A model generated the notes under the pieces. The model worked only from the letters and a program-made list of their open reading frames with translations, was not told the origin of the DNA and did not search any database. 9,626 nt of DNA, from positions 1-9,626 of the forward strand of contig CABSKZ010000088.1 of assembly GCA_902478395.1 (NCBI GenBank), given 5' to 3'. Positions within the stretch are counted from its first letter, which is position 1. The number at the start of each line of letters is the position of its first letter. The stretch is from an uncultured Eubacteriales bacterium. Lineage in GTDB: Bacteria > Bacillota > Clostridia > UBA1381 > UBA9506. Below, one piece after another: positions 1-6,248 of this stretch. The position numbers and the translations under genes are program-made.

Positions 1-1322
1 TTCAGAATAGAACTGATCAAGATCGCCAGAATGCAGATTGGCGCGATGTATTTTATCATAATTTCAAACAGCTTTTTGCGTTTGAATTCCGAGGATATCT
101 CTACCTCTTCATCAATAGCCTTTACCCCAATGACATAGGCAACAAAAATGCAGGTCAGGAATGCAGTAACGGGCATCAGGACGGAGTTGGTCAGAAAGTC
201 AACAAAATCCAGAATCGACATTCCTAATATTGTAAAATTCTCCCATGCTCCATATCCCAGCGCGGAAGGAATCCCGAGCAAAATAGTGCATATAGTCACA
301 ACGACGGCAGACTTTTTCCGGCTCAGGTGGAACTGGTCGCACACCGTCGAAGTGACGGCTTCCATCAAGGAAATGGCGGAGGTCAGCGCCGCAAACAGCA
401 CCAGGATGAAGAACAGGCAACCGACAAAGCCGCCCATCCACATGCTTTCGAAAACCTTTGGCAGTGTTACAAACATCAGCTTCGGCCCCTGCGCCAGATT
501 TTCCGGTCCCTGAAACGCAAATACAGCAGGGACAATCATCAACCCAGCCAAAAAGGCGATTCCAGTATCAAAGAGCTCAATCATAGAAACAGATTTTTCA
601 ATGTCGTCCTCTTTGCGTAAATAGGAACCATACGTAATCATAATACCCATCGCAAGGGACATGGAGTAGAACATCTGTCCAAGCGCGGCCAAAATTGTGT
701 TGGTCGACAGTTTCGAGAAGTCAGGAATGAAATAATATTTCACGCCCTCCCAGGCTCCGGGGCGGGTAATGGAGAAGATGGTGATAATAATAGTCAACAC
801 AACCAGAAGCGGCATCAGAATCCGGCTTGCTTTTTCAATCCCGTTTTTCACGCCGCGCACGACGATGAAAAATGAAGCAAGAACGAACAACACCTGCCAG
901 AATACCGGCTGAAAATTAGAGCCGATAAAATCACCGAAGAAAGCGTCTCCAGCGAGTGCAGTGTGTGCGCCCGTCAAATAACTGAATGTATATTTTGCGA
1001 CCCAACCGCCGATAACGCTGTAATACGGCAAAATCAGAAAAGCGATCAGGGCTGCCAAAAAACCGATGAAGCTGTATTTCTTATTCAGGGCACGAAACGC
1101 GCCAATAGGGCTGAGACCGGTTTTGCGCCCGATGGCAATCTCTGCCACCATAATAGAAAAACCAAAGGAAACGACCAAGATTAGATAAATCAGCAAAAAC
1201 ATGCCGCCGCCATACTTCGCGGCAAGATACGGAAACCGCCAAATGTTTCCCAGTCCAACGGCGGAGCCTGCCGCCGCCAGAACAAAGCCCAGTTTGTTTG
1301 TAAAATTTGTTCTTTCGTGCAT
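1..1322 (-). CDS. Sodium-dependent transporter, neurotransmitter:sodium symporter (NSS/SNF) family, C-terminus cut by window edge
   Basis: Translating the minus strand from the ATG at 1322 gives an open frame of 440 codons with no stop before base 1. The start is supported by a purine-rich site (GGAAAAGGGG, 1331-1340) 8 nt upstream. The N-terminus carries the NSS hallmark in TM1, GSAVGLGNIWRFPY (about residues 19-32), followed by KYGGGMFLLIY and a conserved AEIAIGRKTG. This corresponds to the LeuT TM1-TM2 region that binds sodium and substrate. Further hydrophobic segments follow throughout, as expected for 11-12 helices. Bacterial family members are usually about 440-500 residues, so only a short tail is missing. 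The family imports amino acids or related amines with sodium across the inner membrane; tryptophan, tyrosine and leucine are known substrates, but none can be assigned here. The gene lies in the same direction as azlCD but 317 nt away, with its own likely promoter. Confidence 0.93.
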   Translation of the reverse strand, partial: MHERTNFTNKLGFVLAAAGSAVGLGNIWRFPYLAAKYGGGMFLLIYLILVVSFGFSIMVAEIAIGRKTGLSPIGAFRALNKKYSFIGFLAALIAFLILPYYSVIGGWVAKYTFSYLTGAHTALAGDAFFGDFIGSNFQPVFWQVLFVLASFFIVVRGVKNGIEKASRILMPLLVVLTIIITIFSITRPGAWEGVKYYFIPDFSKLSTNTILAALGQMFYSMSLAMGIMITYGSYLRKEDDIEKSVSMIELFDTGIAFLAGLMIVPAVFAFQGPENLAQGPKLMFVTLPKVFESMWMGGFVGCLFFILVLFAALTSAISLMEAVTSTVCDQFHLSRKKSAVVVTICTILLGIPSALGYGAWENFTILGMSILDFVDFLTNSVLMPVTAFLTCIFVAYVIGVKAIDEEVEISSEFKRKKLFEIMIKYIAPICILAILISSIL

Positions 1323-1433
1323 CACAATATCCCCTTTTCCTTCATTAATAATAACGAAATTAAGATGTGCTCATCCTTGCATCCCGACAAGTTTTGCTTG
1401 CTCATTTTCCAAATAATCTATTGAACTTTTTGA

Positions 1434-1500
1434 GAATCCGATAAATACGGATTCCGTTAAAAACGATCAAGTCAAGGCGCGTCCCTATTTGAACGGATTC
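1434..1500 (-). promoter_or_regulatory. Probable promoter and operator-like repeats of the NSS transporter gene
   Basis: On the minus strand a -35-like TTGATC (1465-1470) and a -10-like TATTTA (1442-1447) are separated by 17 bp. The -10 box is the loop of an inverted repeat, GAATCCG (1448-1454) and CGGATTC (1434-1440), and a third copy of GAATCCG lies upstream at 1494-1500. Repeats placed on and before the -10 box suggest a repressor site. The binding protein is not known, and the promoter hexamers are only moderate matches. Confidence 0.45.
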
Positions 1501-1559
1501 GCAATCTTAATTGTAGAAAAACATATTTGCCTCAGTAAATCTTTCGTAAAGCCGAGGCC

Positions 1560-1586
1560 AAAAATCTGCCGTTTGTTTGAAGCAGA
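1560..1586 (-). terminator. Weak candidate terminator after azlD
   Basis: On the minus strand TCTGC (1582-1586) can pair with GCAGA (1565-1569), extended by one G-T pair, and is followed at once by TTTTT (1560-1564). The stem is short, so this is a tentative call. The same TCTGC can instead pair within the 1581-1594 palindrome, so the two folds compete. Confidence 0.3.
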
Positions 1587-1639
1587 GCTCTGCTGCTGAC
1601 AACCCAGCCTCGTTATAGCATCTCCTGTAACCCGTGCTA

Positions 1640-1960
1640 TCATACGAAAACGGAAAGAAGCCATTCGGCCAGAAACACCGCGAGGGTAGAACCCGCCGCG
1701 ACTGTCAGCAGCCCCTTCTGCTTCCACGCGAGAACCAGCGCGGCCAGCCCGCCGCAGATAGCAGAGAAAAGTCCCGCTGTAGAGTAGAGGACGGCGGGGA
1801 AAACCATCGCGGCTAAAATTCCATACGGCATATATAGAAGAAACGACTGTATAAAACGGTTTTTAATTTTTCTGCGAAAAACCGCCAAGGGCACCACGCG
1901 GGGAAGATAGGTAATGAGCGCGGCAACGGCAATGTAGGCCAGCAGAAGGAGGTTATTCAT
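1640..1960 (-). CDS. azlD: AzlD family branched-chain amino-acid transport protein
   Basis: The product is 106 residues with about four hydrophobic segments. It contains the AzlD-type stretch ITYLPRVVPLAVF near residues 17-29, followed by the basic RRKIKNRF and a second conserved segment, LLYMPYGILAAMVFPA. AzlD is the small partner of AzlC; the pair forms an inner-membrane exporter of branched-chain amino acids and analogues (BrnFE/AzlCD type), as known from Bacillus and Corynebacterium. I chose the ATG at 1960 because GGGGAGGTG (1968-1976) sits 7 nt upstream; the same frame is open further upstream to 2011, but that part lies inside azlC and does not look like the family. The start overlaps the azlC stop by 8 nt (ATGAATAA), which implies translational coupling. 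Length matches the family norm of roughly 100-110 residues. Confidence 0.9.
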   Translation of the reverse strand: MNNLLLLAYIAVAALITYLPRVVPLAVFRRKIKNRFIQSFLLYMPYGILAAMVFPAVLYSTAGLFSAICGGLAALVLAWKQKGLLTVAAGSTLAVFLAEWLLSVFV

Positions 1961-2684
1961 CTTCGCGCACCTCCCCGTCAATATCCTGCAGCGGATAGAA
2001 ATACGCGCCAAACGCGGACGCCGCGACGCCGCATAGGATGATGGCCCACCCGCTCGAAAGCCGATTCAGCGGTGGAACCCAGTAGAAAATACAGCTTAGG
2101 GCAACGGCAATGGCAACAATTTTCATAACCGGACGGGATTTTCGCGCCGGAGGAATAATAATGGCAATAAACATCGCATAAACCGCAATGCCCAACGCAC
2201 TGCGCACAGCAGCAGGGAGAACATTGCTCGCCAACGCACCGATAACCGTTCCCGAAACCCAGCCAAAATAGGAGCTCAGAATCAAGCCAAGCATATACGT
2301 AAAGTTCAGAGCGCCCTCCTGCTGCATGGAAACCGCGAAAATTTCATCTGTATTGCCGAACGCAATCACAAGCCGTTTCCAAAACCCCACATCGGGCGCC
2401 AGCCGTTGGGAAAGCGACAGCGACATCAATAGATACCGCATATTGATAATCAGCAGCGAAAAGGCCAGCTCCAGCATGGAAGCGCCGGCGGAAATCATGT
2501 CTATTGCAACGAACTGCCCAGTCCCGGTGAAATTCGTCAGAGAAATCAACATCGGAGACCACAGTGGAAGCCCCTTTGTAACAGCGGACATCCCAAACGC
2601 AAATGCTACGGAAATGTAGCCGAACGCAATCGGTATGCCGTCTCTCAGCCCGCGCCCAAACGTCAGGCCGGAGTTGGAACACAT
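1953..2684 (-). CDS. azlC: AzlC family branched-chain amino-acid exporter, large subunit
   Basis: The product is 243 residues, close to the usual 230-240 of the family. It shows the AzlC N-terminal pattern GLRDGIPIAFGYISVAFAFGMSA (about residues 11-33) and later FTGTGQFVAIDMI, plus NMRYLLMSLSLSQRL, all typical of the family, with multiple membrane helices. Together with AzlD it should export branched-chain amino acids or toxic analogues. Two adjacent ATG codons compete: 2687 lies 4 nt and 2684 lies 7 nt from GAGGTG (2692-2697); I prefer 2684. A longer frame starts at 2816, but that ATG lies at or before the predicted transcription start and its extra 44 residues do not resemble the family. 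The gene is transcribed divergently from putP and is followed directly by azlD. Confidence 0.91.
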   Translation of the reverse strand: MCSNSGLTFGRGLRDGIPIAFGYISVAFAFGMSAVTKGLPLWSPMLISLTNFTGTGQFVAIDMISAGASMLELAFSLLIINMRYLLMSLSLSQRLAPDVGFWKRLVIAFGNTDEIFAVSMQQEGALNFTYMLGLILSSYFGWVSGTVIGALASNVLPAAVRSALGIAVYAMFIAIIIPPARKSRPVMKIVAIAVALSCIFYWVPPLNRLSSGWAIILCGVAASAFGAYFYPLQDIDGEVREDE

Positions 2685-2818
2685 CATAAAACACCTCGTT
2701 GAATGTTTAAAAATATCGAATTGTGCGGTAATCAGAACCTTCAATTGGAGAAAAAACACGGCCCCCTTTAACAGAATTACAACTGGAAAGCATGTCTGAT
2801 TAGCTTGCACACTCAATT

Positions 2819-2847
2819 ATTCTATCATAAAGCTTGTCTGTCTGCAA
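2819..2847 (-). promoter_or_regulatory. Probable azlCD promoter
   Basis: On the minus strand TTGCAG (2842-2847) and TAGAAT (2819-2824) are separated by exactly 17 bp, a good sigma-A-type match. Transcription would start near 2812 and leave a leader of about 125 nt before azlC. That leader contains a perfect 8-bp inverted repeat, TAATCAGA and TCTGATTA, at 2795-2802 and 2729-2736, with a loop of nearly 60 nt. Confidence 0.6.
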
Positions 2848-2904
2848 CCATTCCGCGCTTTTTAGTGGAATCTTTTTCATAAATCCTCATTTTTTGCTTT
2901 TTTA

Positions 2905-2933
2905 TTGACAGATAGAACAATTTGTTATAAAAT
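2905..2933 (+). promoter_or_regulatory. Strong promoter of the putP gene
   Basis: A perfect -35 box TTGACA (2905-2910) is followed after 17 bp by TAAAAT (2928-2933). The start of transcription is expected near 2940. The spacer holds a small dyad, AACAA-T-TTGTT (2916-2926). Hexamer quality and spacing make this the best promoter in the window, and its position 60 nt before putP fits. Confidence 0.8.
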
Positions 2934-2945
2934 ATTTTACAGTGC

Positions 2946-2964
2946 GTTGATAAAATTTATCAAC
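2946..2964 (+). promoter_or_regulatory. Operator-like 19-nt inverted repeat at the putP transcription start
   Basis: The sequence GTTGATAAAATTTATCAAC has two perfect 9-nt arms around one central A. It begins about 6 nt after the predicted transcription start and ends 30 nt before the putP ATG, a classical place for a repressor to block transcription. A dyad of this type fits a dimeric helix-turn-helix protein; no gene for a cognate regulator lies next to it. A hairpin role in the mRNA is unlikely because the arms are AT-rich and leave no loop. Confidence 0.6.
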
Positions 2965-2994
2965 CTTTCAGTTCAATCATAACGGAGGGGTTTT

Positions 2995-4515
2995 ATGGAA
3001 CAGAAAATTATTTATGGCTCTATCTTTGTGCTCTACTTCCTGATGATGTTTTTCATTGGTTTTCATTTTTACAGGAAAAACAAAGATATTTCAGATTATG
3101 TCCTCGGCGGACGAAATTTAAACAAATGGGTCGCAGCAATGAGTGCACAGGCGTCCGACATGAGCGGATGGCTCCTCATGGGCCTGCCGGGCAGCGCATT
3201 TTTGCTCTATGAAGGGACAAACAGCGCGATGTGGACGGCAATCGGCCTTGCCGCCGGCACCTATTTAAACTGGCTCATCGTTGCGAAACGGCTTCGGAAA
3301 TACACGCAGGTCGCGAACAATTCTATCACTCTGCCGGACTATTTCGAAAACCGGTTTCACGATAAAACGCATATCCTGCGCGCCTGCTCCGCAATTTTCA
3401 TCGCAATCTTTTTCCTAATTTATACTGCTTCACAGTTTGCTGCCGGCGCAAAGCTGTTCCAGTCGGTGTTTGGCATAGATTATCTGCCCGCGCTCATCAT
3501 CGGTGCGGCTGTTATCGTAGCATACACCTTCCTAGGCGGTTTCCTCGCTGTCTGCTGGACGGACTTGATTCAGGGCATCCTAATGTTCTGTGCCCTGATT
3601 GTCGTTCCGGTAGTCGGTATCATCACTTGCGGCGGAATTGACCAAACGATCCAGACCGCAAACCAACTGGCCGCCGCGGAAGCGGACGCAGTCGGCAAGG
3701 TATTTTCCTTCCTGCCGAAAACAGCCTCCGGCGGAATCGGCTGGATGGCACTGGTCTCCGCAATTGTCTGGGGCGTCGGCTACTTCGGCCAGCCGCATAT
3801 CCTGACGCGCTTCATGGCTATCAAGCATTCTGACGATATCCGCCCCGCGAGAATCATTGCCATGATCTGGGTTATCATTACCTTGTTCTGCGCGGTCATT
3901 ATAGGGGTTATCGGTAAGGTATACCTGACGCAGAAGGGAATTATATTAACGGGCGGCGCGGCAGAAACCGTATTCATGGAAATCGTAAAAGTCATGTTTA
4001 ACCCATATATTACAGGCGTCCTGCTGATTGCAATTCTCGCAGCGATCATGAGTACAGCGGATTCCCAGCTGCTTGTCACCTCGTCGGCAGTTGCAAACGA
4101 TCTCTACGGCTCTATTATCAAACGCGATGCCTCGCCGAAGAGCTTGATGAATGTCAGCCGTATCTCGGTTCTCGTCATCTCGGTCATTGCTGTTTTTCTC
4201 GCCGCAGATCCGGACAGCTCCGTGTTCCAGCTGGTGTCCTACGCATGGGCTGGTTTTGGTTCTGCGTTTGGTCCCCTGGTGCTCATTTCACTGTTCTGGC
4301 GGCGGATGACTTGGCAGGGCGCGTTGGCAGGAATGGTCTCCGGCGGCTTGACGGCGCTTGTTTGGCAGGTGCTCAAGGGCGGTATTTTCGACCTCTATGA
4401 ACTGTGTCCAGGCTTCATCATTTCCTGTATATTCATTTTCGCAGTCAGCCTGCTGACGAAGCCGAATCCAGAAGTGCAGGAGGAATTTGACAAGGTTGCA
4501 ACCAGCGAGTTTTAA
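2995..4515 (+). CDS. putP: Sodium/proline symporter, solute:sodium symporter (SSS) family
   Basis: The 506-residue product matches the length of PutP (about 500) and has about 13 membrane segments. Residues 38-63 read GGRNLNKWVAAMSAQASDMSGWLLMG in pattern, very close to E. coli PutP; Asp55, Met56 and Ser57 fall at the same numbers as the sodium/proline site residues of that protein. A second signature, AAIMSTADSQLL (349-360), carries Ser353-Thr354, matching PutP Ser340-Thr341 in the second sodium-site motif. TLPDYFENRF (112-121) and the FGQPHILTRFMAI segment (264-276) also agree. The function is uptake of proline with sodium across the inner membrane, for nutrition or osmoprotection; a related substrate cannot be ruled out. 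Start: ATG preceded by GGAGGGG (2984-2990). It has a strong promoter and an operator-like dyad, and runs on into the next gene. Confidence 0.94.
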   Translation: MEQKIIYGSIFVLYFLMMFFIGFHFYRKNKDISDYVLGGRNLNKWVAAMSAQASDMSGWLLMGLPGSAFLLYEGTNSAMWTAIGLAAGTYLNWLIVAKRLRKYTQVANNSITLPDYFENRFHDKTHILRACSAIFIAIFFLIYTASQFAAGAKLFQSVFGIDYLPALIIGAAVIVAYTFLGGFLAVCWTDLIQGILMFCALIVVPVVGIITCGGIDQTIQTANQLAAAEADAVGKVFSFLPKTASGGIGWMALVSAIVWGVGYFGQPHILTRFMAIKHSDDIRPARIIAMIWVIITLFCAVIIGVIGKVYLTQKGIILTGGAAETVFMEIVKVMFNPYITGVLLIAILAAIMSTADSQLLVTSSAVANDLYGSIIKRDASPKSLMNVSRISVLVISVIAVFLAADPDSSVFQLVSYAWAGFGSAFGPLVLISLFWRRMTWQGALAGMVSGGLTALVWQVLKGGIFDLYELCPGFIISCIFIFAVSLLTKPNPEVQEEFDKVATSEF

Positions 4516-4542
4516 TTTTAAATACGGGGCAGGGACGAACTG

Positions 4543-5052
4543 ATGAACTTAAAGTATAATATCGGGCTGCGCGCGGTAAAAACGGCAATCGCAATCTTCG
4601 GGTGCTTCTTAATTGGTGTCCTGTTTCACCGGGAAAGCGTGTTCTATTCCTCCATCGCTGCGGTTATGTGTATGCAAACGACGCATGAAAAAACGTTCGA
4701 GATGGGCTTCAACCGCTTTGTCGGTACGGTAATCGGCGGAGCCTGCGGCTTTTTGATATTACAATATACCATGAAGCTGCAAAATGCCTACAATTGGCTG
4801 TATGTTTTTATGATCCCGGTCTGCATTCTGATATTGATTTACATCTGTAATGTATTAAATAAGAAGAATTCGGTTGCAATCTGCTGCATCGTGTTTTTAA
4901 GTATTGTAACGAATTACAGCCGTAACATACCGGATACATTCCTGTATGTTGTCAACCGTGTGATAGATACCACGATAGGAATTGCTATCGCAATTTTAAT
5001 CAACCGTTTTATCTTTCCGCGGTATGAGAAGGGAAAAGACGCAGATATTTAA
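4543..5052 (+). CDS. Short FUSC / aromatic acid exporter-like membrane protein
   Basis: The 169-residue product starts MNLKYNIGLRAVKTAIAIF, the amphipathic lead-in and first helix typical of the ArAE_1/FUSC membrane module, followed by a helix containing SIAAVMCMQ and the family-like stretch GFNRFVGTVIGGACGFLI (about residues 56-73). Further helices lie near 85-105, 110-125 and 140-158, ending in a basic and acidic tail. Full-length relatives (about 300-350 residues) add a cytoplasmic helical domain that is absent here, so this is the membrane module alone; short versions are known in Gram-positive bacteria. It lies 27 nt after putP with no terminator between, so it is probably co-transcribed. 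AGGGA (4531-4535) serves as a modest ribosome site. Export of aromatic acids is the family's suggested role; the actual substrate is unknown. Confidence 0.8.
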   Translation: MNLKYNIGLRAVKTAIAIFGCFLIGVLFHRESVFYSSIAAVMCMQTTHEKTFEMGFNRFVGTVIGGACGFLILQYTMKLQNAYNWLYVFMIPVCILILIYICNVLNKKNSVAICCIVFLSIVTNYSRNIPDTFLYVVNRVIDTTIGIAIAILINRFIFPRYEKGKDADI

Positions 5053-5056
5053 GCAC

Positions 5057-5090
5057 ATAAAGAGCCGACATCACGATGCCGGCTCTTTAT
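5057..5090 (+). terminator. Intrinsic terminator after the putP unit
   Basis: ATAAAGAGCCG (5057-5067) pairs perfectly with CGGCTCTTTAT (5080-5090), and after an A-C mismatch the stem continues as CAT/ATG around a CACG loop. It starts 5 nt after the stop codon of the FUSC-like gene. The T tract is short (TTTATATAT), so efficiency is uncertain; the symmetry could let it work in both directions, but the next gene on the right also runs plus-strand. Confidence 0.75.
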
Positions 5091-5171
5091 ATATGCCAAC
5101 ACGCCATGATATTCAGACGGGATTTGGCTATTATATATAAAAAAACAGGTGCGTTTTTGGTAGTGTTGTAC

Positions 5172-5233
5172 ATTGAATTCAATTTCCGCATCCTTCATAA
5201 TAGAGGCAAGATATCTTGAATTGTATGCATACA
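5172..5233 (+). promoter_or_regulatory. Promoter of the LacI-type operon with three 12-bp palindromes
   Basis: TTGAAT (5173-5178) and CATAAT (5196-5201) are 17 bp apart and form a reasonable promoter starting transcription near 5208. Three perfect 12-bp palindromes lie here: ATTGAATTCAAT (5172-5183) covers the -35 box, CAAGATATCTTG (5207-5218) covers the start point, and TGTATGCATACA (5222-5233) directly precedes the ribosome site. Their placement suggests operators, probably for the regulator encoded just downstream; the three sequences differ, so a single recognition motif is not evident. Confidence 0.55.
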
Positions 5234-5246
5234 GGGGGTCCCGGTT

Positions 5247-6218
5247 GTGAACAGGGAAAAGCTGAAACGAATTGCGCAGGAAAGCGGCGTATCCGTTTCC
5301 ACTGTGCAGAAAATGCTCAGTAACACGTGTTCCTTTGAACTTTGCAAAAAACGTGAGGTGATGCGGCTCGCACAAAAATACGGTTATTTCAGCGAAAAAC
5401 AACCTTCCGGCCCCGGAAAAACGATAGGCGTCGCGATGCCGATTGTCCCATCATTTTTCTGGTCGGTTGCGATGGAGGGGATGAACACGGCCTGCGAAGA
5501 ATATAAGGGCAGGGTGGAATTGAAATACAGCTATTATTCAGAGTTTTCTGATGAAACTGACGTGCTGTACTGCCTCCAAACCCTTGCGGAACGGGAGCCG
5601 GACGGCTGCATCTGCGTCCCAGCCCCGTTTCCAAAAGTATCTGGCGTGCTGGCGTCATTGCCTGTCCCCTTTGGCCTGTTCAATAGAAATGAAGATATTC
5701 CCGCCAAACTGTTTTATATAGGAAGCGATTCCTGGCAGGAAGGGATTAAGGCTGCGGAATTGATGCACTATCTTACGGGAAAAAGCGGACAGGTTGCCGT
5801 TCTGGTTTCAAAAAGCGGAAATCCCCGCGCGGTGGGCTTTCAAAGCTGGTACCGGGAACGGGGTGTTGAGCCGGTCGTTTGCGTGGTCGATACCTCTGAA
5901 AAACTTGCGCAGGCAAAAATTGCGCGTTTTTTGCAGCAGCAGGGAAGGCTGGCAGGAATTTACGTAGCAGACGGCCTCACCCATGTAGCCTGTCAGGCGC
6001 TGAAAAAACTGAAGAGCAACGCTGTCGTTATTGGAAACGAGTGCACGAAACAGGATGTACCGTTTGTGGAAAACAAAACTGTAAAGGCATATTTCAAGCA
6101 GGATATTTACATGCAGGGATACCTGTCCGTGAAACTCATGGCCGATTTTCTGCTGTATGGCTTGGTGCCGTCTGAACAGGAGAACATTCTGTCGTCCACT
6201 GTTTTCTTTAATGAGTAA
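5247..6218 (+). CDS. LacI family transcriptional regulator
   Basis: The 323-residue product opens with a LacI-type helix-turn-helix: LKRIAQESGVSVSTVQKML (residues 6-24), followed by a third helix ending in LAQKYGY (41-47). From residue 58 a periplasmic-binding-protein-like sensor domain follows (TIGVAMPIVPSFFWSVAMEG), with a late family-typical segment QDIYMQGYLSVKLMADFLL (about 287-305). Regulators of this family usually sense a sugar or its derivative and repress nearby genes. The usual hinge-helix consensus between the two domains (N-x-x-A-R-x-L) is not visible; the linker reads FSEKQPSGPG. The start is GTG at 5247, supported by GGGGG (5234-5238) 8 nt upstream and by the position of the DNA-binding domain. 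It is first in a likely four-gene operon, 30 nt before the esterase, so it may control its own transcription. The inducer is unknown. Confidence 0.88.
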   Translation: MNREKLKRIAQESGVSVSTVQKMLSNTCSFELCKKREVMRLAQKYGYFSEKQPSGPGKTIGVAMPIVPSFFWSVAMEGMNTACEEYKGRVELKYSYYSEFSDETDVLYCLQTLAEREPDGCICVPAPFPKVSGVLASLPVPFGLFNRNEDIPAKLFYIGSDSWQEGIKAAELMHYLTGKSGQVAVLVSKSGNPRAVGFQSWYRERGVEPVVCVVDTSEKLAQAKIARFLQQQGRLAGIYVADGLTHVACQALKKLKSNAVVIGNECTKQDVPFVENKTVKAYFKQDIYMQGYLSVKLMADFLLYGLVPSEQENILSSTVFFNE

Positions 6219-6248
6219 TAAATGAAACGATTTTAGGAGGAACTGAAC

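Larger units (their letters stand above)
1323..1639. other. Intergenic region between azlD and the NSS transporter gene
   Basis: This 317-nt gap holds no convincing gene; the minus frame through it lacks a family resemblance and overlaps azlD. It contains the promoter and repeats at 1434-1500, a 14-bp perfect palindrome AGCAGAGCTCTGCT at 1581-1594, a weak terminator-like hairpin at 1560-1586, and an inverted repeat ATAGCA/TGCTAT (1615-1620 and 1635-1640) just after the azlD stop. No T-box signature was found. Confidence 0.5.

Noticed and set aside
1323..1639. T-box or amino-acid riboswitch before the NSS transporter
   Set aside because: The conserved T-box antiterminator sequence and other riboswitch cores are not present on the minus strand.
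1485..1727. 80-residue minus-strand open frame across the azlD 3' end
   Set aside because: It overlaps azlD in another frame, has no ribosome site and no recognisable domain.
1961..2011. Upstream extension of azlD by 17 residues
   Set aside because: The extension lies in azlC, the ribosome site GGGGAGGTG fits the ATG at 1960, and family proteins begin with the hydrophobic segment.
2685..2816. Longer azlC start at 2816
   Set aside because: The extra residues do not look like AzlC, the ATG would be at or before the predicted transcription start, and a good ribosome site exists for 2684/2687.
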